NCBI GenBank assembly: GCA_009773995.1
Contig: VSMY01000136.1
Coordinates: forward strand, 1-6,192
DNA: 6,192 nt
Source of the DNA: Oscillibacter sp.
GTDB taxonomy: Bacteria > Bacillota > Clostridia > Oscillospirales > Oscillospiraceae
Direction of reading: 5' to 3'
The notes below the pieces were generated by a model. That model made no database searches. It was not told the DNA's origin and saw only the letters and a list, made by a program, of their open reading frames with translations. Positions within the stretch are counted from its first letter, which is position 1; every line of letters starts with the position of its first letter. This document shows positions 1 through 5,745 of the stretch, in pieces. The translations under genes were made by a program, and so were the position numbers.

Positions 1-29
1 AAGATGAGCCCACCCCGCCGCAGAAGTGA
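1..29 (+). CDS. Possible C-terminal tail of a gene entering from the left
   Basis: The frame beginning at base 3 reads DEPTPPQK and then stops with TGA at 27-29, ten bases before a strong hairpin terminator. That spacing is what the end of a gene looks like. Only eight residues are visible, so no family can be named. The frame beginning at base 1 also stays open, to about 162, but it runs straight through the terminator, which makes it the less likely choice. Confidence 0.25.
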
Positions 30-38
30 TAAATACGG

Positions 39-82
39 ACGCCAAGAAAGCCGCCTGCTGTGCAAGGCGGCTTTCTTGGCGT
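39..82. terminator. Perfect 18-bp hairpin, probable bidirectional intrinsic terminator
   Basis: The arms at 39-56 and 65-82 are exact reverse complements (ACGCCAAGAAAGCCGCCT and its complement) around an 8-base loop. The GC core (GCCGCC/GGCGGC) is flanked by A-rich bases on the left and TTTCTT on the right, so either strand would give a GC stem followed by a short U-rich stretch. It probably ends the gene to the left and marks the left edge of the AT-rich island. The U-tract is interrupted, so efficiency is uncertain. Confidence 0.75.
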
Positions 83-404
83 TTGGTAAATCCTTCAGGA
101 TGTTCCCTCCATTGATAAATCAGAAAAAATATGCTGAACGACGAAATATATCCAGCTCCTAAAGCAATATGTATTATGTACACCTGGAATAGCAATTTAT
201 AAAATAATTAAAGGGGTGATGTTGAAGGGCTGAATCCATTCTTGAGAGAAAACTCCATCGGGCGGTAAGGATTTTGTAGATATTTGGTCCAGCTCAGATA
301 ATCTCTGTTTGAGAAACCCTTCTCGTTGGCTCAGCTCGTTAACACAATAAAAGAAAAGGATAGGGAGTGAGTGTGTGATTTCACCAGTTCATCAGGAAAG
401 TGAT
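83..404. other. AT-rich stretch without a supported gene
   Basis: No ORF here combines a start codon, a ribosome binding site and reasonable length. The composition is clearly more AT-rich than the genes from 1100 onward. The minus strand has a 63-codon open frame from 388 down to a TAA at 197-199. It includes a helical-looking stretch (VNELSQREGFLKQRLSELDQ) but no good start codon, so it may be the remains of a gene. Just before the next ORF there are purine-rich stretches, AGGGAG at 362-367 and AGGAAAG at 394-400. Confidence 0.5.
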
Positions 405-638
405 ATGGAATTTAAATTGCAAGATAGGCTCCAAGAAGATATTGAAGATGAAATCAATATAGTGATTTATACTTTAAAGAATCTCCAGCGCGGCCGCCCC
501 TCCGCATTGAAAGAGTTCATAGATTCTTTCAGCCCGTGGAAGCGTAACGACATAAAAAAATGCAGCAAAAATAGAAAGAGTACTCCATCTCGGCTTAGAG
601 CTTTTTGGGCAGAATTGTGTTTTGAGCCTTATTTTTAA
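405..638 (+). CDS. Small protein of unknown function in the AT-rich island
   Basis: I do not recognise this 77-residue protein. I chose ATG 405 because AGGAAAG lies about five bases upstream; an in-frame GTG at 375 would add ten residues. The N-terminal half is acidic and predicted helical (MEFKLQDRLQEDIEDEINIV). The C-terminal part is basic (KRNDIKKCSKNRKS) and ends in aromatic-rich FWAELCFEPYF. No signal peptide or membrane segment is visible. It lies 22 bases upstream of the zinc-ribbon ORF on the same strand, so the two may be cotranscribed. AT-rich composition, the basic tail and the degenerate surroundings leave open that it is a truncated or frameshifted fragment, possibly from a mobile element. 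Confidence 0.4.
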   Translation: MEFKLQDRLQEDIEDEINIVIYTLKNLQRGRPSALKEFIDSFSPWKRNDIKKCSKNRKSTPSRLRAFWAELCFEPYF

Positions 639-660
639 GTTTGCCCAATTTCAGGTACCC

Positions 661-837
661 ATGCGCGTAACAGAGCTAATGGCATTCCATGATACCTCCT
701 ATTATGTATGTCCTAGATGCAAGGTTACAATGGAGCGGGAATTTATGAGGTATTGTGACCGTTGTGGACAATGTCTGGATTGGTCTGCCTATCGGTATGC
801 TAGGATAATTTACCCAGGCGAAAGCAGAAAAGCTTAA
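661..837 (+). CDS. Small double-CxxC zinc-ribbon protein
   Basis: This 58-residue protein carries two cysteine knuckles, CPRC (Cys17, Cys20) and CDRCGQC (Cys32, Cys35, with an extra Cys38), followed by LDWSAYRYARIIYPGE. The 11-residue gap between the pairs fits a zinc ribbon or rubredoxin-like knuckle that binds one Zn. From memory, similar short proteins with a C-D-R-C-G-Q-x-L-D-W signature occur in Clostridia, often in prophage-like or integrative-element regions; no function is established. ATG 661 has only a weak ribosome binding site. ATG 679 (MAFHDTSYY) or TTG 622, which would overlap the preceding ORF, are alternatives. It ends in TAA at 835-837. The zinc-binding fold is well supported by the cysteines; a DNA- or RNA-binding role is inference. 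Confidence 0.65.
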   Translation: MRVTELMAFHDTSYYVCPRCKVTMEREFMRYCDRCGQCLDWSAYRYARIIYPGESRKA

Positions 838-1008
838 GGAGGTAGAGTTGGTATAGCCTTCTATTTCAGCGAATGGCTGCGTGATTGCCCCAGCTACAAG
901 GTTTACCTTATCCTTGCCGATTTCGCCGGACGGGAGAATAATGCCCTTGTCAAATAAAGACTTGAGGGAAGTTATAAGACGATTTCCGTCTATAAAATCA
1001 ATAAAAAA
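838..1008. other. Noncoding stretch with startless open frames, possible gene debris
   Basis: Directly after the zinc-ribbon stop, the same frame continues for about 40 codons (IAFYFSEWLRDC then YKVYLILADFAGREN) to a TAA near 958. An AAGGAGGT motif at 836-843 sits where a ribosome binding site would, but no ATG, GTG or TTG follows in that frame. The minus strand is also open and reads in a protein-like way (KGIILPSGEIGKDKVNLVAG). I cannot say which strand, if either, once coded for protein. The stretch ends in the A-rich bases that form the U-tract of the rplL terminator. Confidence 0.4.
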
Positions 1009-1058
1009 GATGAAAAAAGAAAAGGTCCGGGGCAACAAGTCGTTACCTCGGACCTTTT
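1009..1058 (-). terminator. Intrinsic terminator of the rplJ-rplL operon
   Basis: Read on the minus strand, AAAAGGTCCG (1058-1049) pairs with CGGACCTTTT (1029-1020). The interior partly extends the stem through GGTAAC/GTTGCC. A U-rich run continues beyond 1020 (TTTTCTTTTTTC), which is the layout of a strong Rho-independent terminator. It lies about 50 bases past the rplL stop. On the plus strand only TTTT follows the stem, so it could weakly end transcription arriving from the island as well. Confidence 0.9.
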
Positions 1059-1106
1059 GGGTCATTGTCGGGTTCGCGGAGGAGGCGGACAAGCGGGAAG
1101 GGAGGA

Positions 1107-1478
1107 TTATTTCAGCTCGACCTTGCCGCCGGCTTCCTCGATCTGCTTCTTCAGAGCTTCGGCGTCGTCCTTGGAAGCGCCTTCCTTGATGGTGGCGGGG
1201 GCGCCTTCGACAGTAGCCTTGGCCTCGGCCAGGCCCTGGCCGGTGATCTCGCGGACAACCTTGATAACCTTGATCTTGGCGGCGGCGTCAAAGCCGGTCA
1301 GGACCACGTCGAACTCGGTCTTCTCCTCGGCGGCGGGAGCGGCTCCGCCGGCGGCGGGAGCGGCCATGGCGGCGGCGGAAACGCCGAACTCTTCCTCCAG
1401 AGCGTGGACGAGCTCGCTGAGCTCCAGAACGGTCAGGCCCTTGATCTCTTCGATCATGGCGGTAACTTTCTCAGACAT
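1107..1478 (-). CDS. rplL: 50S ribosomal protein L7/L12
   Basis: This 123-residue protein is a full-length L7/L12, the mobile stalk protein of the large subunit. Dimers bind the C-terminal helix of L10 and recruit the GTPase factors EF-Tu, EF-G, IF2 and RF3. Residues 1-33 are the helical dimerisation domain (MSEKVTAMIEEIKGLTVLEL). Residues 34-52 are the Ala/Pro/Gly-rich hinge. Residues 53-123 are the globular domain, with the conserved factor-binding helices KIKVIKVVREITGQGLAEAK (68-87) and a GGKVELK end. ATG 1478 has AGGAGG well placed upstream. The gene follows rplJ after 51 bases and is followed by a strong terminator. It is GC-rich, unlike the island beyond. Confidence 0.98.
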   Translation of the reverse strand: MSEKVTAMIEEIKGLTVLELSELVHALEEEFGVSAAAMAAPAAGGAAPAAEEKTEFDVVLTGFDAAAKIKVIKVVREITGQGLAEAKATVEGAPATIKEGASKDDAEALKKQIEEAGGKVELK

Positions 1479-1529
1479 TGTATGGAACCTCCTGATAGTA
1501 AATTTTTATGATAGTAGGGTATGTGCCGC

Positions 1530-2066
1530 TTACTCGGCGGCGGGGGCTTCTTCGGCAGGGGCCTCAGCGGGCGCGCCCTGCTTCTCGGCAATCTGCTTCA
1601 GGACCACGGCCAGGCCGGTGATGGGGGCCAGCATGGTGCCCAGGACCTGGGCCTGGAGGACGGGCAGAGCGGGGATAGAGGCCAGGGACTTGATGGTGGC
1701 CAGGTCCACGGGCTTGCCGTCCATGAAGCCGCCTTTGATCTCGAACTTGTCCTTCAGCTTTTCGGCGTAGGTGTTCATGACACGGGCGGGAGCCACGGGA
1801 TCGTCGCACAGCGCCAGGGAAGTGGTGCCGTTGAGCAGATCGTCCAGGTCGCTCAGGCCGGTGTTGTTGAAAGCGAAGCGGAGCAGCGTATTTTTGATAA
1901 CGGCGTAATCCACCGCGTTCTCACGGCACTCCCGGCGCAGGGCGGTATCCTCTTCGACGGTGATTCCCTTGTAGTCGACGATGACGCCCGCGGTGGCCTT
2001 CTGGATCTTCTCGGTCAGTTCGGCGACGATGGCCTGCTTCTCGGATAAGACTTTCGCGTTAGGCAT
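1530..2066 (-). CDS. rplJ: 50S ribosomal protein L10
   Basis: L10 (178 residues) forms the base of the ribosomal stalk: it binds 23S rRNA through its N-terminal domain and carries L12 dimers on its C-terminal helix. The family pattern is clear: MPNAKVLSEKQAIVAELTEK at the start, then GVIVDYKGITVEEDTALRR, VIKNTLLRFA, and a C-terminal LAPITGLAVVLKQIAEK helix. A short Ala/Glu/Pro tail follows, as often seen in Clostridia. ATG 2066 is chosen because GGAGGTG lies nine bases upstream and the protein then begins as its homologues do. An upstream ATG at 2084 overlaps that ribosome binding site and is unlikely. It is the first gene of a two-gene operon and is controlled by the L10 leader just upstream. 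Confidence 0.97.
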   Translation of the reverse strand: MPNAKVLSEKQAIVAELTEKIQKATAGVIVDYKGITVEEDTALRRECRENAVDYAVIKNTLLRFAFNNTGLSDLDDLLNGTTSLALCDDPVAPARVMNTYAEKLKDKFEIKGGFMDGKPVDLATIKSLASIPALPVLQAQVLGTMLAPITGLAVVLKQIAEKQGAPAEAPAEEAPAAE

Positions 2067-2097
2067 GGTTGTTTTCACCTCCATAGGAATGGGAATG

Positions 2098-2217
2098 CGC
2101 GTTCTAAAAAAGGAACGCCCCTGTGTCCGCAAAGGCACAAGGACGCATAGCAAATTCACATTTGCCGCCCTCGGCAGGATTTACGGGCGGAGCCCACCTG
2201 CTGTCTTTGGAACGCAA
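2098..2217 (-). ncRNA. L10 leader: autoregulatory 5' UTR of rplJ-rplL, with possible attenuator
   Basis: On the minus strand the transcript contains CCAAAGACAGCAGGTG, a small GGGC/GCCC hairpin, GTAAATCCTGCCGAGG and then the stem CCTTGTGCC-TTTGC-GG(A)CACAGGG. These are the conserved elements of the ribosomal protein L10 leader that binds the L10(L12)4 complex. A run of six T's follows (minus strand, 2111-2106) shortly after the last stem, with a competing hairpin GCGTTC/GAACGC (arms 2118-2113 and 2104-2099). This fits the transcription-attenuation mechanism known for Bacillus subtilis rplJL. The leader identity is secure; the exact terminator and antiterminator pairing is inference. Confidence 0.9.
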
Positions 2218-2222
2218 CTGTT

Positions 2223-2251
2223 ATTATATGCATGGGGAGGGGAATTGTCAA
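2223..2251 (-). promoter_or_regulatory. Consensus sigma-A promoter of rplJ-rplL
   Basis: The minus strand reads TTGACA (2251-2246), exactly 17 bases of spacer, then TATAAT (2228-2223). Both boxes match the consensus exactly, as expected for a highly expressed ribosomal operon. Transcription should begin near 2216, at the first bases of the L10 leader, leaving a 5' UTR of about 150 bases before rplJ. Confidence 0.93.
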
Positions 2252-2309
2252 GACCAAAAACAAAATTTTCCGCGATACCGGATTGTAAGGAATTGTTACC
2301 GCTTTGAGA

Positions 2310-2338
2310 TTACGGCGGGATGGGAGAAGCGGTATACT
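2310..2338 (+). promoter_or_regulatory. Possible promoter of the lipoprotein gene
   Basis: TATACT at 2333-2338 is a good -10 box, with TTACGG at 2310-2315 as a weak -35 box at 17-base spacing. A second TATAAT at 2347-2352 lacks a recognisable -35. Either would start transcription just ahead of the lipoprotein gene, divergent from the rplJ promoter about 60-90 bases to the left. Confidence 0.4.
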
Positions 2339-2374
2339 GCTGATACTATAATAATAAATAGGGGAGTAGGGAGC

Positions 2375-3571
2375 ATGAAAAGACGGATGGGCCTTTTGGC
2401 GCTGTTGCTGCTGCTGGCGGCTTGCGGACAGGCGGGGACGGTGGAGCCTCCGCCGGAAGAGCCTCCGGCGGAGGAATTGGACGGGTATGAGGCGCTGATT
2501 GCCTCCACGCCGGTGGCTCGGGTGGAGGGGGAGGCCGTCTCGCCGGACGGGCGGTTTGAGGTTCGCGTTCAGGGGGCCGGCGGGGAATATGTCAGCGGTA
2601 TCCAGCCGCCGGAGTATCTGCAAATCATCAACCGGGAGACGGGGGAGGTCCTGTGGCAGGACATGGGCTGGCCCTGGCAATCCGCGCTCTGGTCCCCTGA
2701 GGGAGGCTTTCTCGCCCTGGCCTACAGCGCCCGGACGTGGTGCGCCGTTACCATTTTTGAAACGGAGAATTGGACCACGTGGGACTTCACCCTGCCGGAT
2801 GGGAGTCCTATCCCGGAGTACACGTTCTTCCCGTATGACGAGCCCTGGGGCGTGTGGCAGTCGGAGGGCAGCTTGGATTTAACCACCGACGGGAGCGATG
2901 GCGTAGAACCAGGGTTTTACACCTGCGCCGTGGAGGCACGGGAGGGAAAGCTCAAGGGCATCGTCTGGGAGGAGAGCCGGGAGGCTCTGCCGGGGAGCTA
3001 TGACTTCGACCACGACGGGGAGCCGGAGATCGTGGAGTTGGTGACGGTGGGCGAAGGTGAGGAACCGAATCTGGAGGGCTGGTATGAGCTCCGGGTCCGA
3101 ACGGCAGATAACCGCCTCTACTGGAGCCGGTCGTACATTACGGCCCATGTGGGCTGGGGGAGTTACTTTGCCTGTAAGGTGGACGGGGAGGATTATCTGC
3201 TCCGGTATCTCCCCACCATGTACCAGGGGTACGCCTCCTATACCTATGAGCTTTTCTACCTGGACGAGACCGGGGAAGAGCAGGTGGTCCGGGAGGGAAG
3301 CGTGGACTTTGACATGAACTTCAGCGAAATGCACCAGCGCTTTGAGCCGGAGGAGATTGCCGCCTTTCTGGAGGAGGTCCACGGCCTTCTGGAGGACAGC
3401 GAGCTGCTGCTGACCACGGAGGGCGGAAATTTCCGTTCCGGCGGCCCCGGCTCGGCGTTCAAGGACGACCTGGCGTACTGGACGGACGACCCGCTGTACG
3501 ACGAGAGCAAATCCCTGGAGGAGAATATCCGGGATATCGGGGCGTATTGGGAGAAAATGAGAACGCCGTGA
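2375..3571 (+). CDS. Predicted secreted lipoprotein of unknown function
   Basis: This 398-residue protein begins with a lipoprotein signal peptide: KRR, a Leu-rich core, and the lipobox LAAC with the acylated Cys at residue 17. It should sit on the outer face of the membrane. A Pro/Glu-rich linker follows (22-36). SPDGRFEVRV (56-65) and WSPEGGFLALAY (106-117), with INRETGEVLW between them, resemble blade motifs of TolB/WD40-like beta-propellers. DFDHDGEPEIVEL (210-222) is a DxDxDG calcium-loop-like motif of the kind found in FG-GAP/VCBS-type repeats. The C-terminal part is acidic and helical (EEIAAFLEEVHGLLEDSELL). I recognise no named family. ATG 2375 is chosen because the signal peptide starts there and GGGGAG lies eight bases upstream. 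It is a single-gene unit between the rplJ promoter and convergent dapA. Confidence 0.88.
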   Translation: MKRRMGLLALLLLLAACGQAGTVEPPPEEPPAEELDGYEALIASTPVARVEGEAVSPDGRFEVRVQGAGGEYVSGIQPPEYLQIINRETGEVLWQDMGWPWQSALWSPEGGFLALAYSARTWCAVTIFETENWTTWDFTLPDGSPIPEYTFFPYDEPWGVWQSEGSLDLTTDGSDGVEPGFYTCAVEAREGKLKGIVWEESREALPGSYDFDHDGEPEIVELVTVGEGEEPNLEGWYELRVRTADNRLYWSRSYITAHVGWGSYFACKVDGEDYLLRYLPTMYQGYASYTYELFYLDETGEEQVVREGSVDFDMNFSEMHQRFEPEEIAAFLEEVHGLLEDSELLLTTEGGNFRSGGPGSAFKDDLAYWTDDPLYDESKSLEENIRDIGAYWEKMRTP

Positions 3572-3579
3572 CAGGAAAG

Positions 3580-3602
3580 CAGCCGTCCGAGAAGGGCGGC
3601 TG
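3580..3602. terminator. Bidirectional terminator between the lipoprotein gene and dapA
   Basis: CAGCCGTCC (3580-3588) pairs with GGGCGGCTG (3594-3602) around a GAGAA loop, with one G-T wobble. TTTCGCTT follows on the plus strand and CTTTCCTG on the minus strand. It begins nine bases after the lipoprotein stop and six bases beyond the dapA stop, so one hairpin serves two convergent genes. The U-tracts are short. Confidence 0.8.
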
Positions 3603-3608
3603 TTTCGC

Positions 3609-4499
3609 TTACGTGACGGGAAGCCCGTACTTCGCCAGCACGGCCTTGATGCGCGCCAGATTCTCCGGCGCGGGCGGGCACATAGGAGACCGGAGCTCCC
3701 CAACTCTCCAGCCCAAGAGGCCCAGGGCGGTTTTCACCGGGATGGGATTCACCTCGCAGAACATGGCGTCGCAGAACTCCTTTAGATGTACCTGCAATTC
3801 CCCGGCGGCGGCGAAGTCGTTTTTCAGGCACAGCCGGGTCAGCCGGTGCATTTCCGCCGGGAGGATGTTGGCCGCCACGGAGATGACCCCCTTGCCCCCC
3901 AGGGCGCAGATGGGGACGGTCTCGTCGTCGTTGCCGGACCAGATGGTAAAGTCCTCCGGGCAGAGGGCTCGGGTTCGCTGGATGCTCCCCAGATCTCCCG
4001 ACGCCTCCTTAACCCCCACGATGTTGGGGTGCTTCGCCAAGGCGGCGTAGGTCTCCGGGGCAATGCTGACCCCGGTGCGGGAGGGAACGTTATACAAAAT
4101 GATGGGCAGGGAGACCGCGTCCGCAAGGCGGCGATAGTGCCGGAGGAGACCGGCCTGGGTGGCCTTGTTGTAGTAGGGGGTTACCACCAGCAGGGCGTCC
4201 GCTCCCCGGCGTTCCGCCTCCTGGGAGAGGGTGACGGCGTTTTCCGTCGAGTTGGACCCGGACCCGGCAATGACCGGGACCCGGCCGCCCACGTGCCGGA
4301 CGCAGAAGGCGACGGCCTCCGACCGCTCCTGGTAGGTCATGGCGCTGGCCTCGCCGGTGGTGCCGCAGACGACCACGGCGTCTGTCCCGTTCTCCAGCTG
4401 GAAGTCCAGCAGGTCCCCCAGGGTCTCGAAGTCCACGCCGCCGTCCTTAAACGGCGTAATAATTGCCACCGCAGAACCTGTAAAGATAGATTGCTTCAC
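3609..4499 (-). CDS. dapA: 4-hydroxy-tetrahydrodipicolinate synthase
   Basis: DapA condenses pyruvate with aspartate-4-semialdehyde, the first committed step toward diaminopimelate and lysine. The 296-residue length is normal for this TIM-barrel aldolase. Visible family residues are GTTGE (46-50, the Thr pair contacting pyruvate), TPYYNK (107-112, Tyr110 of the catalytic triad), YNVPSRTG (136-143, Tyr136 proton relay and Arg141 carboxylate binder), and the Schiff-base lysine Lys164 in VGVKEASGD. GGKGVISV (201-208) is also conserved. The start is GTG 4499, with AAAGGAG eight bases upstream. It lies 77 bases after asd, which supplies its substrate, but a strong terminator separates them. dapB does not follow: the next gene is convergent. 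The catalytic set is complete, so the enzyme should be active. Confidence 0.97.
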   Translation of the reverse strand: MKQSIFTGSAVAIITPFKDGGVDFETLGDLLDFQLENGTDAVVVCGTTGEASAMTYQERSEAVAFCVRHVGGRVPVIAGSGSNSTENAVTLSQEAERRGADALLVVTPYYNKATQAGLLRHYRRLADAVSLPIILYNVPSRTGVSIAPETYAALAKHPNIVGVKEASGDLGSIQRTRALCPEDFTIWSGNDDETVPICALGGKGVISVAANILPAEMHRLTRLCLKNDFAAAGELQVHLKEFCDAMFCEVNPIPVKTALGLLGWRVGELRSPMCPPAPENLARIKAVLAKYGLPVT

Positions 4500-4524
4500 A
4501 GATAAAACTCCTTTCTTCGTATAG

Positions 4525-4556
4525 AAAAAGGCTCGCCGCGCGTCTGCGGCAAGCCT
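4525..4556 (-). terminator. Intrinsic terminator between asd and dapA
   Basis: On the minus strand AGGCTTGCCGC (4556-4546) pairs with GCGGCGAGCCT (4539-4529), with one wobble and a 6-base loop, then TTTTTC. This is a strong Rho-independent terminator placed about 20 bases after the asd stop and about 25 bases before the dapA start. dapA must therefore rely on readthrough or on a promoter I cannot identify in the short gap. No lysine-riboswitch-sized leader fits here. Confidence 0.88.
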
Positions 4557-4576
4557 CTTCCTTGGTGAAAACGGAC

Positions 4577-5666
4577 TTATTTCGCCTCAATATAGCCTTT
4601 CGCGCACAGGAGCTCCGCCAGGAGGACCGAACCGCCCGCCGCGCCCCGGAGGGTGTTGTGGCTCAGGCCCACGAACTTGTAATCATACTGGGTATCCTCC
4701 CGCAGACGGCCCAGGGAAACGGCCATACCGTTTTCCAGATTCCGGTCCAGCCGGGTCTGGGGGCGGTCCGGCTCTTCAAAGTAATGGAGGAACTGCTTGG
4801 GCGCGGAGGGGAGGCCCAGTTCCTGAGCGGGGCCCCGGAAGGCGGCCCAGTCGGCCTTGATCTGATCGATGGTGGGTTTTTTGCCTTCCTGGAACTTCAC
4901 GAACACCGCCGCCATATGGCCGTCCTGACAGGCCACCCGGAAGCACTGGGCGGTGATGGCGGCCCTGAGCGTTGACGATTTTTCCGTTTTCCACCCTGCC
5001 CCAGAGCTTCAGGGGCTCCTGTTCGCTCTTTTCCTCCTCGCCGCCGATGTAGGGGATGCAGTTGTCCACCATCTCCGGCCAGCGTTCAAAGGATTTTCCC
5101 GCGCCGGAGATGGCCTGATACGTACAAACCAGGGCCTTCTCCACGCCGTATTTCAGCAGGGGATGCAGAGCCGGGACATAGCTCTGGAGAGAGCAGTTGC
5201 TCTTTACTGCGATAAATCCCCGCTTTGTGCCCAGACGCCTGCGCTGGGCTTCAATGACCGCAATGTGCTCCGCGTTCAGCTCCGGCACCACCATGGGCAC
5301 GTCGTCCGTCCAGCGGTGGGCGGAGTTGTTGGAGACAATGGGGCACTCCAGCTTGGCATATTTCTCCTCCAGGGCCCGGATGTCGTCCTTTTTCATGTCC
5401 ACAGCGCAGAAGCAGAAGTCCACCTGGGCCGCCAGTCTCTCCGCGTCTGCTTCCGCATCCAGAATGACCAGGCTCTTGGCCTCCTCCGGTATAGGGGAGG
5501 TCATGGCCCAGCGGGGCCCGGCGGCCTCCTCGTAGGTTTTTCCGGCGCTGCGGGCGCTGGCGGCCACCGCCGTCAGCTGAAACCAGGGATGGTTTTCCAA
5601 AAGAGTGACAAAGCGCTGGCCCACCATGCCGGTGCAGCCAATTACGCCGACCTTGTACTGCTTCAT
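4577..5666 (-). pseudogene. asd: Aspartate-semialdehyde dehydrogenase, interrupted by a one-base frameshift
   Basis: Asd reduces L-aspartyl-4-phosphate with NADPH to aspartate-semialdehyde, the branch point to lysine/diaminopimelate, threonine and methionine. The N-terminal frame (ATG 5666, with GGAGG and AAGGAG upstream) shows GCTGMVGQRF (10-19, NADP loop), ASARSAGKTYEEA typical of the archaeal/fungal-like type, SNNSAHR (112-118), and the nucleophile Cys158 in SNCSLQS. Family similarity ends at GKIVNAQ (residue 234) and resumes in another frame as AAITAQCFRV, then DGHMAAVF with the probable catalytic His (about residue 250 after correction), down to TAA at 4577. Removing one G from the run at 4963-4965 gives a continuous 362-residue protein of normal length. 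As read, translation leaves frame and stops near 4776 after 296 residues. The lesion may be a sequencing error, since asd is normally essential; otherwise the gene is broken. Confidence 0.92.
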
Positions 5667-5716
5667 GCGCTGCTCCTTCCTCCGCGCCGCCCCGGAACCG
5701 TCGCCGGATTTCCTGG

Positions 5717-5745
5717 TTGAATTTCACGCGGTCTTGTATTATAAT
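5717..5745 (+). promoter_or_regulatory. Sigma-A promoter of the right-hand gene, overlapping a divergent -10
   Basis: TTGAAT (5717-5722), a 17-base spacer and TATAAT (5740-5745) form a near-consensus plus-strand promoter that would start transcription near 5752, about 100 bases ahead of the ATG at 5852. The -10 lies in ATTATAAT (5738-5745), which also presents TATAAT on the minus strand for asd. The minus-strand side has no good -35 at the right spacing. A second plus-strand candidate is the extended -10 TGGTATCAT at 5801-5809. Confidence 0.65.

Noticed and set aside
509..530. Small inverted repeat GAAAGA/TCTTTC inside the 405-638 ORF
   Set aside because: The arms are too short and AT-rich, with no U-tract; expected by chance.
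676..1092. 138-codon minus-strand ORF across the zinc-ribbon gene and the rplL terminator
   Set aside because: It starts inside the terminator region, translates the terminator hairpin itself and runs antisense to the clear CxxC gene. At most its middle part (about 850-960) could be old coding sequence, noted separately.
881..1189. 102-codon plus-strand ORF from GTG 881
   Set aside because: It reads through the rplL terminator and into antisense rplL, and has no good ribosome binding site.
1057..2048. Long plus-strand ORFs opposite rplL and rplJ
   Set aside because: Their Gly/Ala/Ser-rich, low-complexity translations are antisense shadows of GC-rich ribosomal genes.
2123..2374. 84-residue N-terminal extension of the lipoprotein ORF
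   Set aside because: It would cover the rplJ promoter and leader and place the signal peptide in the middle of the protein. The lipobox and ribosome binding site fix the start at 2375.
4953..5720. 255-codon plus-strand ORF opposite asd
   Set aside because: It is antisense to a well-recognised gene, with no ribosome binding site or family features.
5667..5740. Lysine riboswitch ahead of asd
   Set aside because: The leader is only about 70 bases and lacks any conserved lysine-riboswitch element I can recognise.
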